NCBI RefSeq assembly: GCF_900185715.1
Contig: NZ_FYAS01000045.1
Coordinates: 27,314 to 91,313 of the forward strand
Reading direction: 5' to 3'
DNA length: 64,000 nt
Source of the DNA: Allobosea sp. CS1GBMeth4
GTDB taxonomy: Bacteria > Pseudomonadota > Alphaproteobacteria > Rhizobiales > Beijerinckiaceae
The translations under genes and the position numbers were made by a program. The notes beneath the pieces were generated by a model. That model was not told the origin of the DNA, made no database searches, and saw only the letters and a program-made list of their open reading frames with translations. Positions 49,328 to 57,520 of this stretch are shown piece after piece. How positions within the stretch are numbered: the stretch's first letter is position 1; every line of letters begins with the position of its first letter.

Positions 49328-50128
49328 ATGTCCCTCGACGCCGTCTCCGCCGCCGAACTGATCGCCTGGTACGCCGAGATGGGCGTGACCGAGGCGTTGG
49401 ACGAGACGCCGCACGATCATTTCGCGGCTGCGCCCGAGCCGACGCGACCGCCCGTCGCCCGCCCGCAGATTGCCGCGCAGCAGCCGGCACGGCGCCCCGT
49501 CGCCGTGGCCGCCGCGACACCGCCCGACGAGGCGGCGCTGTCGGCCCGGGCGCTGGCGCGGGACGCGGCGACGCTGGAGGAGCTCAAGACGGCGCTGGCG
49601 GGCTTCGAGGGGTGCCCGCTGAAGGCGACCGCCAAGAACCTGGTCTTCGCCGACGGCAACCCGGCCGGAAAGGTGATGATCGTCGGCGAGGCGCCGGGCG
49701 CCGACGAGGACCGGATCGGCCTGCCCTTCGTCGGACGTTCGGGGCAATTGCTCGACCGGATGCTGGCCGCGATCGGCCTCACCCGCCAGGAGCACGTCTA
49801 CATCGCCAACCTCCTGCCCTGGCGCCCGCCGGGCAACCGCACGCCGACGCCGCAGGAGGTCGCGATCTGCCTGCCCTTCATCCAGCGCCAGATCGAGCTC
49901 GCCGACCCCGACATCCTGGTCTGCATCGGCGGCCCCTCGGCGCAGGGGCTGCTCGGCGTCTCGGGCATCCTGGCCTCGCGCGGGCGCTGGATGGAGTACG
50001 ACACCGGCAGGCGGATGATCCGGGCTATCGCGACGCTGCACCCGGCCTATCTGCTGCGGCAGCCGCTGCAAAAGCGCCTCGCCTGGCGGGATCTGCGCGC
50101 GATCAGGGCCGCACTCGACGCATTTTGA
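49328..50128 (+). CDS. Uracil-DNA glycosylase, family 4-like, with incomplete Fe-S ligands
   Basis: 266 residues. Catalytic blocks VMIVGEAPGADEDRIGLPFVGRSGQLLDRML and TLHPAYLLRQPLQKR correspond to family 4 motifs A and B. Family 4 enzymes hold a 4Fe-4S cluster with four Cys; here only the second (FEGCPLKATAK) and fourth (AICLPF) positions remain, while the first reads E and the third, in LLPWRPPGNRTP, reads W. An Ala/Pro-rich N-terminal part (about 1-85) precedes the domain. Removes uracil from DNA by base excision. Start at MSLDAVSAAELIAWYAEMG (49328); an upstream ATG (49241) overlaps the palindrome side and gives a basic stretch. Confidence 0.88.
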   Translation: MSLDAVSAAELIAWYAEMGVTEALDETPHDHFAAAPEPTRPPVARPQIAAQQPARRPVAVAAATPPDEAALSARALARDAATLEELKTALAGFEGCPLKATAKNLVFADGNPAGKVMIVGEAPGADEDRIGLPFVGRSGQLLDRMLAAIGLTRQEHVYIANLLPWRPPGNRTPTPQEVAICLPFIQRQIELADPDILVCIGGPSAQGLLGVSGILASRGRWMEYDTGRRMIRAIATLHPAYLLRQPLQKRLAWRDLRAIRAALDAF

Positions 50129-50153
50129 CGCAGCGGCGCGACGCCGCTGCGTC
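50127..50153 (+). terminator. Strong hairpin at the glycosylase stop codon
   Basis: GACGCAGCGGCG/CGCCGCTGCGTC, perfect 12-bp stem, 3-nt loop, beginning inside the TGA stop. No T-run, so it may act with Rho or protect the mRNA end. Confidence 0.55.
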
Positions 50154-50265
50154 ACTGGCGGCGGCTGCCCTGTCACCACGGCTTGATTATTCCGAGTGCA
50201 AAGTGGAACCTGCAACCCAGCAGGGTCTCGCGGCCATGACCTGGCCGGCATGCCGGAGCGATGCG

Positions 50266-51696
50266 ATGGAAATCGACGCCTTTCTGCTGTCCCGCATCCA
50301 GTTCGCCTTCACGGTCTCCTTCCACATCATCTTCCCGGCCTTCACGATCGGGCTCTCGGCCTATATCGCGACGCTGCTCGGGCTATGGCTGAAGACCGGC
50401 AACCCCAAATTCCACCTGCTCGCCCGGTTCTGGACCAAGATCTTCGCCGTCTCCTTCGCGATGGGCGTGGTCTCCGGCATCGTGCTCTCCTACCAGTTCG
50501 GCACCAACTGGAGCCGCTTCTCCGTCGCGGTCGGCAACGTCGTCGGCCCGCTGATCGGCTACGAGGTGCTGACCGCCTTCTTCCTCGAGGCCTCCTTCCT
50601 CGGCGTGATGCTGTTCGGCTGGAAGCGGGTGCCGCCCTGGCTGCATTTCCTCTCCGCGGTGATCGTCGCCGGCGGCACGGCGCTGTCGGGCTTCTGGATC
50701 CTCTCGGCCAACAGCTGGATGCAGTATCCGGCCGGGCACGAAATCCGCGACGGCATCGCCTATCCGGTCGACTGGCTGCAGGTCATCTTCAACCCGACCT
50801 TCCCGTTGCGCTTCGCGCACATGATGACGGCGGCCTATCTCACCACCGCCTTCGTCGTGCTGGCGACCGGGGCGCGCCACCTGCTCGCCGGGCACCGCAC
50901 CGAATCGGCCAAGACGATGGTGCGCATGGCGATCCTGATGATCGCGCTGACCGCCCCGCTGCAGGCGCTGATCGGCGATTTCCACGGCAAGCAGACCGCG
51001 ATCTACCAGCCGGCCAAGCTCGCTGCGATCGAGGCCCATTGGGATTCGTCCAGACCCGGGGCGCTCGTGCTCTTCGCCTGGCCGGACGAGAAGGCGGAGC
51101 TCAACCGCTTCGAGGTCTCGATCCCCGGCGTCGCCAGCCTGCTCACCCATGGCAGCATGGACGCGCTGTTCAAGGGCCTGAAGGACTTTCCGCCGGAGGA
51201 CCGGCCGCCGGTGCTCATCCCCTTCTTCGCCTTCCGCGCCATGGTCGGCATCGGCGTGCTGATGATCCTGTTCGGCTGGGCCGGCGCCTGGCTGTGGAAG
51301 CGCGGCACGGTGTTCGAGGCGCGGAGCTGGCTGCTGATCGCCAAGCACAGCTGGCCGGCCGGATTCCTCGCCATCCTGTCCGGCTGGTTCGTCACCGAGG
51401 TCGGCCGTCAGCCCTGGCTCGCGACCGGCCTGCTGCGCTCGAAGGACGCGGTCTCGCCGGTGACGGCGGCCGAGGTCGCGATCTCGCTGGCGCTGTTCGT
51501 CTTCGTCTACTGCGTGGTATTCGCGGCCGGCATCGTGCTGATCAACCGCCTGGTCGAGAAGGGACCGGACGAGATCAGCCCCGAGGAGCCGCCCGAGCAG
51601 CCCTCCCAGCGCCCGCTCAAGGCGGCGCAGGCGCCGGCGGCCGCGATCTTCGGCGACGGCCGTCCCGGCGACGACAAGATCCAGCCGGCGAGCTGA
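50266..51696 (+). CDS. cydA: Cytochrome bd-type quinol oxidase subunit I (CIO-like)
   Basis: 476-residue heme-containing core of the bd oxidase. His20 in FTVSFHIIFPAFTIG (heme ligand), PLRFAHMMTAAYLTTAFVV (second His), GRQPW motif (EVGRQPWLATGLLR) and the quinol region QALIGDFHGKQTAIYQPAKLAAIEAHWDS are present. It is shorter than E. coli CydA (522), consistent with a short Q-loop as in cyanide-insensitive CioA-type enzymes. GGAG lies 7 nt before the ATG; the large open frame upstream belongs to another phase of the glycosylase. Reduces O2 without proton pumping, usually under low oxygen or respiratory stress. Confidence 0.96.
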   Translation: MEIDAFLLSRIQFAFTVSFHIIFPAFTIGLSAYIATLLGLWLKTGNPKFHLLARFWTKIFAVSFAMGVVSGIVLSYQFGTNWSRFSVAVGNVVGPLIGYEVLTAFFLEASFLGVMLFGWKRVPPWLHFLSAVIVAGGTALSGFWILSANSWMQYPAGHEIRDGIAYPVDWLQVIFNPTFPLRFAHMMTAAYLTTAFVVLATGARHLLAGHRTESAKTMVRMAILMIALTAPLQALIGDFHGKQTAIYQPAKLAAIEAHWDSSRPGALVLFAWPDEKAELNRFEVSIPGVASLLTHGSMDALFKGLKDFPPEDRPPVLIPFFAFRAMVGIGVLMILFGWAGAWLWKRGTVFEARSWLLIAKHSWPAGFLAILSGWFVTEVGRQPWLATGLLRSKDAVSPVTAAEVAISLALFVFVYCVVFAAGIVLINRLVEKGPDEISPEEPPEQPSQRPLKAAQAPAAAIFGDGRPGDDKIQPAS

Positions 51697-51709
51697 GGGG
51701 ATCCCTGCG

Positions 51710-52714
51710 ATGGAATGGTATCTCCCCGTGATCTGGGCCGGGCTGATCGGCACCGCCGTGATGCTCTACGTCGTGCTCGACGGTTTCGACCTCGGCATCG
51801 CCATCCTGTTCCCGACGACGCGGGAAGAGGGCGAGCGCGACCAGATGATGAACTCGGTCGCACCGTTCTGGGACGGCAACGAGACCTGGCTGGTGCTCGG
51901 CGGCGGCGGGCTCTGGGTCGCCTTTCCGCACGCCTACGCCATCATCATGCCGGCGTTCTACATCCCGGTGATCCTGATGCTGCTGGCCCTGATCTTCCGC
52001 GGCGTCGCCTTCGAGTTCCGCTGGGTGGCGAAGCCGCGTCACAAGGTCTGGGATTTCGCCTTCTGGGCGGGCTCGACCGTGGCGGCCTTCGCCCAGGGGC
52101 TGATCCTCGGCGGGCTGATCCAGGGCGTGAAGGTGGTCGACAAGCAGTTCGCCGGCGGCCCCTTCGACTGGTTCACCCCGTTCACGCTGATGTGCGGCGT
52201 CGGCGTCGTCGTCGGCTATGCCGCGCTGGGCGCGACCTGGCTGGTCTACAAGACGGAAGGCCCCGTGGCGGAGCGGGCGCGCCGGCAGGCGAAGATGCTG
52301 GTCCCCGGCCTGCTCGCCTTCGCCGTCCTGGTCTCGCTCTGGACGCCCTATGCGCATCCGCGCATCGCCGAGCGCTGGTTCACGCCGTCCAACCTGATGC
52401 TGCTCTGGCCGTTCCCGGTTCTGACCGCCTTCTGCGGCTACATGGCCTGGAAGCGGCTCCATGGCGCGCACGAGTTCACACCCTTCGCCTTCACCATCGC
52501 GATCTTCCTGCTCTGCTTCCTCGGCCTGGCGATCTCGAACTACCCCTATCTCGTACCGCCCGGCCTGACGATCTGGGACACGGCGGCGACGCCGGCGGCG
52601 CACGTCTTCGTGCTGATCGGCGTGACCTTCCTGCTGCCGATGATCCTGTTCTACACGGCCTTCGTCTACTGGACCTTCCGCGGCAAGGTGAAGGCGGATG
52701 CCGGCTATCATTGA
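51710..52714 (+). CDS. cydB: Cytochrome bd-type quinol oxidase subunit II
   Basis: 334-residue membrane subunit, about eight or nine helices, starting MEWYLPVIWAGLIGTAVMLYVVLDGFDLGIAILFP and containing SVAPFWDGNETWLVLGGGGLWVAFPHAYA. 13 nt after subunit I, so one operon. No cydX or cydDC-like genes follow; a short GC hairpin occurs immediately after the stop (52715-52733). Confidence 0.96.
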   Translation: MEWYLPVIWAGLIGTAVMLYVVLDGFDLGIAILFPTTREEGERDQMMNSVAPFWDGNETWLVLGGGGLWVAFPHAYAIIMPAFYIPVILMLLALIFRGVAFEFRWVAKPRHKVWDFAFWAGSTVAAFAQGLILGGLIQGVKVVDKQFAGGPFDWFTPFTLMCGVGVVVGYAALGATWLVYKTEGPVAERARRQAKMLVPGLLAFAVLVSLWTPYAHPRIAERWFTPSNLMLLWPFPVLTAFCGYMAWKRLHGAHEFTPFAFTIAIFLLCFLGLAISNYPYLVPPGLTIWDTAATPAAHVFVLIGVTFLLPMILFYTAFVYWTFRGKVKADAGYH

Positions 52715-52802
52715 GCGCCCGACGACCGGGCGCCCACGCGACGGGACTTGAGTTCGACCGCCGCCTCGCGGAGATTGGCGGCGCTGCAACAAGGGTTCGC
52801 GC

Positions 52803-53690
52803 ATGCGTTGGGAAGATTATCGCCAGTCCGAGAACATCGAGGACCGGCGCGGCGGCGGCGGCGAGTATGCCGGCCTTCCCGGCGGGCGCGGCGGCATCGG
52901 CATCGGCACGATGGTGGTGCTCGGCCTGCTCGGCTGGGCGCTCGGCATCGATCCGCGCCTGCTGATCGGCGGCGCCGAGCTGATCGGCGGCATCGGCGGC
53001 CGCAATCCCCCGACGCAGGAGCAGCGCAAATCGGCCGGCCCGCCGCAGGACGAGATGGGCCGCTTCGTCTCCGCCGTGCTGGCGCAGAACGAGGACATCT
53101 GGTCGAAGGTGCTGCCGCAGCAGGCCAATCGCCGCTATGTCGCGCCGAAGCTGGTCCTGTTCAGCAATGTCGACCGCTCCGGCTGCGGCACGGCCCAGGC
53201 GGCGATGGGTCCGTTCTATTGCCCGAACGACCAGCGGGTCTATCTCGACCTCTCCTTCTTCGCGGAGATGCAACGCAAGCTCGGCGGCGGCGGCGACTTC
53301 GCCTATGCCTATGTGGTCGGCCACGAGGTCGGCCACCACATCCAGAACCTGCTCGGCATCCTGCCCAAGGTGAACGAGCTGCGCCAGCGGCTCTCCGAGC
53401 GCGAATCGAACCAGCTCTCGGTCCGCGTCGAGCTGCAGGCCGACTGTTTCGCCGGCGTCTGGGCCTACAACATCAATGCGATGGACCGGATCGAGCCGGG
53501 CGACGTCGAGGAGGCGATGCGCACCGCCGCGGCGATCGGCGACGACAAGCTGCAGCAGCAGGGCCGCGGCGTCGTCGTGCCCGATTCCTTCACGCACGGC
53601 TCGTCGGCGCAGCGCACGCGCTGGTTCAACACCGGCTTCCGCTCCGGCTCGATGCAGAGCTGCGACACCTTCCGCACCAACCAGCTCTGA
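52803..53690 (+). CDS. YpfJ-type neutral zinc metallopeptidase
   Basis: 295 residues: a glycine-rich N-terminus, one membrane helix (about 33-52, GIGTMVVLGLLGWALGI) and a large extracytoplasmic domain with the zincin motif HEVGHH in FAYAYVVGHEVGHHIQNLLG, plus the third ligand region VRVELQADCFAGVWAYN. Matches the KPN_02809/YpfJ family of putative neutral zinc peptidases. Cys pairs (SGCG/YCPN) suggest disulfides. Separate gene 88 nt after cydB. Confidence 0.93.
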   Translation: MRWEDYRQSENIEDRRGGGGEYAGLPGGRGGIGIGTMVVLGLLGWALGIDPRLLIGGAELIGGIGGRNPPTQEQRKSAGPPQDEMGRFVSAVLAQNEDIWSKVLPQQANRRYVAPKLVLFSNVDRSGCGTAQAAMGPFYCPNDQRVYLDLSFFAEMQRKLGGGGDFAYAYVVGHEVGHHIQNLLGILPKVNELRQRLSERESNQLSVRVELQADCFAGVWAYNINAMDRIEPGDVEEAMRTAAAIGDDKLQQQGRGVVVPDSFTHGSSAQRTRWFNTGFRSGSMQSCDTFRTNQL

Positions 53691-53773
53691 TCTGCCTCGC
53701 TGCCTTTCCGGAGCAGGCCGGCAGGCCTGAGCCCGGACGGCATGAACACGAAGCGGCCGGCTCGGAACTGAGG

Positions 53774-54262
53774 TCAGACGGGGGCGCGCCGGCGGCGCAC
53801 GGCCAGCCGACGCGGCGCGCGCGCCAGCCGCCCGGACAGGATCTGCGCCTTCGGTGCCAGCAGCCCGGCCCTGACGGCGCGCGAACGCAGCGAGATCGCG
53901 CCCCATTCGCACAGCGCCGCCGCCACGCCGCGCAGCGGCATCAGCGCCGGCGTCGCCGCAGCCGTCATCAGGTGCCGCTCGACGTTCGGCGTCCATTGCT
54001 GGTCCGGCATCTCGCCCGCTTCGAGCAGGATCACCCAGTCGCCGCGCGCCTCCGCCACCCCGCGCGACCAGGCCTCGCCGTTCTTCGCCCTGACGTAGCT
54101 GGCGCCGGTCTCGTCGGCGAGGCGCGCGACCGCGGCGTCGTCCGCCTCGTCGATCACCACGGCATGGCCGACCACACCGCCGGCCACCGCCGGAATGAGG
54201 ACGGACAAGGTCGCGGCGAGCGCCTCGACGTCACGACTGGCCCGGATGACGGCGGTGATCAT
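53774..54262 (-). CDS. GT2-like glycosyltransferase-related protein
   Basis: 162 residues from MITAVIRASRDVEALAATLSVLIPAV; the nucleotide-binding half of a family 2 fold is seen (VVGHAVVIDEADDAAVARLADETGASYVRAKNGEAWSRGVAEARGDWVILLEAGEMPDQQW), without a clear DXD motif. The protein is short for a full GT2 enzyme, so it may be truncated or a degenerate relative. C-terminus is basic (ARAPRRLAVRRRR). Start ATG 54262; no good ribosome binding site. Function uncertain. Confidence 0.65.
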   Translation of the reverse strand: MITAVIRASRDVEALAATLSVLIPAVAGGVVGHAVVIDEADDAAVARLADETGASYVRAKNGEAWSRGVAEARGDWVILLEAGEMPDQQWTPNVERHLMTAAATPALMPLRGVAAALCEWGAISLRSRAVRAGLLAPKAQILSGRLARAPRRLAVRRRRAPV

Positions 54263-54379
54263 GGACGACCAGCTTATGTCGCAGCGCAACATGCCGCAAT
54301 CCTGCCGCTTGCATTTTGTTCCTGTTATGTTCACATTCCTTGATCTCGCGACATGCGATTCCGCCGGGGAGACGACGCC

Positions 54380-55573
54380 ATGCTTCAGCCCAGGCCCTCA
54401 GCCAGGACGCAACCGCTCAAACGCCGCGACGCCGATCCGGGCTCGGTCTCGATCTCTGCGCCGGTGCGCCTCGCGCCGGTCGATCCCCTCGCTCATGCCG
54501 GCAGCCGCATCGACCCGGACCGGCGGCGCGGCCGCGGCGCGACGATCAACCCCGGCGGGCGCTACGAGGCGGAGGAGCGCGTCAGCGAGGACGACGGCTG
54601 GGGCTCGCTCGGCGAATTGCCGCCGTTCAAGACCGAGATCTCGATCGAGAAGCCACGGACCATTATTACCAGAAACGACTCCCCGGATATTTCCTTCGAC
54701 CGTTCGATCAATCCCTATCGCGGCTGCGAGCATGGCTGCGTCTACTGCTTCGCCCGGCCGAGCCACGCCTATCTCGGCCTCTCGCCGGGGCTCGACTTCG
54801 AGAGCAAGCTGACCGCCAAGCCCGATGCGGCTGCGCTGCTGGAGAAGGAGCTCTCGGCCCCGAGCTACCAGCCGCGCACGATCGCGATCGGCACCAACAC
54901 CGACGCCTACCAGCCGATCGAGAAGAAGCTGCGGATCATGCGCCAGATTCTCGAGGTGCTCGCCAGGTTCAACCACCCGGTCGGGATCGTCACCAAGTCG
55001 GCGCTGGTCCAGCGCGACATCGACATCCTCGCGCCGATGGCGGCGAAGGGGCTCGCCAAGGTCGCCTTGTCGGTGACGACGCTCGATCCGAAGCTGGCAC
55101 GGACCATGGAACCGCGCGCGGCCTCCCCGGCCAAGCGGCTGGAGACGATCCGCAAGCTTTCGGAGGCTGGAATCCCGGTGACGGTGCTCGTCGCGCCGAT
55201 CGTGCCGGCGATCAACGAGCACGAGATCGAGCGCATCCTCGACGCTGCCAGGGCGGCGGGGGCGCGCGAGGCCGGCTATGTGCTGCTGCGCCTGCCGCTC
55301 GAGGTGAAGGACATCGTCCAGGACTGGCTGGTGACGCATCACCCCGACAAGATGCGCCATGTCGTCTCGCTGATCCGCTCGACCCGCGGCGGCAAGGACT
55401 ATGACGCGGCCTGGGGCCAGCGCCAGGTCGGCTCCGGCCCCTATGCCTGGATGATCGGCCGGCGCTTCGAGATGGCGGCCGAGCGCCTCGGCTTCAACGG
55501 CACGCGGCTCCGGCTGCGCACCGATCTGTTCGTCAGGCCGGAGAAAACGAAGGCGCAGCTCAGCCTGTTCTGA
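54380..55573 (+). CDS. PA0069 family radical SAM protein
   Basis: 397 residues. The SAM/4Fe-4S motif is CEHGCVYCFARPSHAYLG (about residue 115), preceded by SINPYRG, as in spore-photoproduct-lyase-like (SplB) and PA0069-type proteins. Barrel segments TIAIGTNTDAYQPIEKKLRIMR and VGIVTKSALVQRDIDIL follow. Family role not established in bacteria outside spores; DNA repair is often proposed. Start ATG 54380 has GGAG 8 nt upstream; ATG 54353 is a possible alternative. The first ~60 residues are poorly conserved and Arg/Gly-rich. Confidence 0.9.
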   Translation: MLQPRPSARTQPLKRRDADPGSVSISAPVRLAPVDPLAHAGSRIDPDRRRGRGATINPGGRYEAEERVSEDDGWGSLGELPPFKTEISIEKPRTIITRNDSPDISFDRSINPYRGCEHGCVYCFARPSHAYLGLSPGLDFESKLTAKPDAAALLEKELSAPSYQPRTIAIGTNTDAYQPIEKKLRIMRQILEVLARFNHPVGIVTKSALVQRDIDILAPMAAKGLAKVALSVTTLDPKLARTMEPRAASPAKRLETIRKLSEAGIPVTVLVAPIVPAINEHEIERILDAARAAGAREAGYVLLRLPLEVKDIVQDWLVTHHPDKMRHVVSLIRSTRGGKDYDAAWGQRQVGSGPYAWMIGRRFEMAAERLGFNGTRLRLRTDLFVRPEKTKAQLSLF

Positions 55574-55639
55574 TGTCCAGCCGCTCCGATGGCACCGACC
55601 GCCTCGCCGCGCGTTCCGCTCTGAAACGCGGAGGCCGGC

Positions 55640-56533
55640 ATGGACGGGTTCAGCAGCGAGTTCGTCGAGACGGGCGAGGCCCGGATCTTCCTGCGCCGGA
55701 AGGGGTCGGGCACGCCCCTCCTGCTGCTGCACGGCTTTCCGCAGACGCATCTGATGTGGCGCGATTGCGCTCCGCTGCTGGCGGAGGAGTTCACCGTCGT
55801 CTGTGCCGACCTGCGCGGCTATGGCGCGAGCTCCTGCCCGCACTCGGCGCCGGACCACGGCCCTTACGGCAAGCGCGCGCTCGCCCGCGACATGGTGACC
55901 GTCATGGAGCGCCTCGGCTTTCGCCGTTTCCACTTGGCGGGACACGATCGCGGCGGCCGCGTCGCCTACCGGATGGCGCTCGACCATCCCGACCGGATCG
56001 CGAAGCTCGCCGTCCTCGACATCCTGCCCACCGCCGAAGCCTGGGAGAGGGCCGATGCCCGCTTCGCGCTCGGATTCTGGCCGTGGACGCTGCTCGCCCA
56101 GCCGGCCCCGCTGCCGGAGCGGCTGCTGGCGTCGGCGCCGGATGCGATCGTCGACAGTGCCCTCGCCGGCTGGGGCACAGCGGCAACGGCCTTCCCGCCA
56201 TCCGTGCGTGAGGCCTATATCGCGGCGCTGCGCGCGCCCGGGCACATCCACGCGATCTGCGAGGAATATCGGGCCGCGGCAGGGCTGGATCGCGAGCATG
56301 ATCGCGAGGACCGCCGCAACGGGCGGCGCATCGCCTGCCCGGTGCTCGCGCTGTGGAGCGCGGAAGGCGCGCTGGCGCGCTGGTACGAAGCCGATGGCGG
56401 ACCGCTCGCGATCTGGCGCCGCTGGGCCGACACGGTCGAAGGCGCCGGCGTAGCGGGCGGGCACTTCTTCCCCGAGGAACATCCCATGGCCACGGCGGAG
56501 GCGCTGCGCGGATTCTTCCTGGACCCGGCCTGA
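55640..56533 (+). CDS. Haloacetate dehalogenase-like alpha/beta hydrolase
   Basis: 297 residues, closely resembling fluoroacetate dehalogenases: HGFPQTHLMW, DLRGYGASS, the nucleophile region AGHDRGGRVAYR (Asp, Arg, Arg), DILPTAEAWERADARFALGF, CEEYRAAAGLDREHD and the catalytic His in GGHFFPEEHP. In well studied fluoroacetate dehalogenase (RPA1163) halide is held by His155, Trp156 and Tyr219; here the first is Pro (WPWTLLAQP), Trp is kept, and Tyr is kept. Defluorination is therefore uncertain; chloroacetate, other haloacids or ester substrates are possible. GGAGG lies 5 nt before the ATG. A possible epoxide hydrolase role is less likely. Confidence 0.9.
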   Translation: MDGFSSEFVETGEARIFLRRKGSGTPLLLLHGFPQTHLMWRDCAPLLAEEFTVVCADLRGYGASSCPHSAPDHGPYGKRALARDMVTVMERLGFRRFHLAGHDRGGRVAYRMALDHPDRIAKLAVLDILPTAEAWERADARFALGFWPWTLLAQPAPLPERLLASAPDAIVDSALAGWGTAATAFPPSVREAYIAALRAPGHIHAICEEYRAAAGLDREHDREDRRNGRRIACPVLALWSAEGALARWYEADGGPLAIWRRWADTVEGAGVAGGHFFPEEHPMATAEALRGFFLDPA

Positions 56534-56593
56534 TCTGTGGATGCGGCCTCGAGCCCGGCAGACCTTCGCCTCGGGTTCTGGCATAGCGGTGGC

Positions 56594-57205
56594 ATGACCG
56601 CCGATTTCACCCGCGAGCAGGCCGCGATGATTGCCGGGCGCGCCCGCGTCGCCGGCGTGGACGAGGTCGGCCGCGGCCCGCTCGCCGGACCGGTCGTGGC
56701 TGCCGCCGTCATCCTCGACCCGCTGGCGGTTCCCGACGGTCTGGCCGATTCCAAGGAACTCACCGCAGAGCGCCGGGAAGAGCTCTGCGCCCTGATCCTC
56801 GCCAACGCGCTGGCCGTCGGCGTCGGCAGCGCCTCGGCGGTCGAGATCGACACGATCAACATCCGGCAGGCGACGCTGCTCGCCATGCGGCGCGCGGTGA
56901 CGGCGCTGCCGCTGTCTCCCGATCTCGTCCTGGTCGATGGCAACGATCCGCCGGCGCTGGCCTGTGGCTGCGAGGCGGTCATCGGCGGCGACGGGCTGAT
57001 CGCCTCGATCGCCGCCGCCTCGATCGTCGCCAAGGTGACGCGCGACGCGATGATGGCGCGGCTGTCCCTCGCCTATCCGAGCTATGGTTTCGCCAGCCAT
57101 GTCGGCTACGGCACGCCCGCACACCGCGCGGCGCTGAAAACGCACGGCCCCTGCCCTGCGCATCGCTACTCCTTCGCGCCGATCAAGGGCCTCTGGTCGC
57201 GATAA
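56594..57205 (+). CDS. rnhB: Ribonuclease HII
   Basis: 203-residue endonuclease that cuts RNA in RNA-DNA hybrids, including single ribonucleotides. Active-site blocks: GVDEVGRGPLAGPVVAAAV (DE), DSKELTAERREEL, LVDGNDPPA, and ASIVAKVTRDAMM. Start at ATG 56594; a GTG 57 nt earlier adds a non-conserved leader. Precedes ccrM on the same strand, a common alphaproteobacterial order. Confidence 0.97.
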   Translation: MTADFTREQAAMIAGRARVAGVDEVGRGPLAGPVVAAAVILDPLAVPDGLADSKELTAERREELCALILANALAVGVGSASAVEIDTINIRQATLLAMRRAVTALPLSPDLVLVDGNDPPALACGCEAVIGGDGLIASIAAASIVAKVTRDAMMARLSLAYPSYGFASHVGYGTPAHRAALKTHGPCPAHRYSFAPIKGLWSR

Positions 57206-57520
57206 CGGCGGTTGCCGGGTTCGTCATTTCTCGGGCGGAGCGAAGCGCAGATCCGAGAATCTCACGACGACAGAGCGCAGGCCGGAGCCTCTTCCGGCCT
57301 GAGATGTTCGGGTCAGGCTCGAGCCCGGCGCCTGCCGCGACGGCAGCCGAAAGCCGCTTACCCTTCCTTAACTTCCGTTACGAATTCACGAATATATTCA
57401 ATCGGGTAGGCAAAATCTGCAGCCCCAGAACGGGACAGATTTTTTTCAACCCGGAAACCCGCCCTTTACCCTGTCCGGCCAAGATCGCGAGCGTTGAAGT
57501 TGCGTAACGGTCTTGGCGTC
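57206..57520. other. 315-bp rnhB-ccrM intergenic region with repeat and TTAA/TTAC sites
   Basis: No gene seen. A family C repeat lies at 57221-57270 (CGTCATTTCTCGGGCGGAGCGAAGCGCAGATCCGAG). A GANTC site (GAATC, 57257-57261) is in it. TTAC, TTAA and TTAC tetramers start at 57358, 57368 and 57378 in an AT-rich stretch, likely the ccrM promoter; CtrA sites are TTAA-N7-TTAA, but here the spacing is N6, so the match is weak. AATATATTCAAT at about 57392 may include a -10 region. Confidence 0.5.

Noticed and set aside
50154..50265. FNR box (TTGAT-N4-ATCAA) before the bd oxidase genes
   Set aside because: Only a half-site TTGAT is present; the other half reads CCGAG.
49612..50265. Extended N-terminus for the bd oxidase subunit I
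   Set aside because: The frame runs inside the glycosylase gene in another phase; the ATG at 50266 has GGAG and gives the conserved family N-terminus.
53774..54262. Full glycosyltransferase assignment for this gene
   Set aside because: The fold start is visible, but no DXD motif and short length; kept only as a tentative related protein.
54398..57163. 921-codon open frame on the minus strand opposite the radical SAM, hydrolase and rnhB genes
   Set aside because: Antisense mirror of three strongly supported genes; no recognisable motif.
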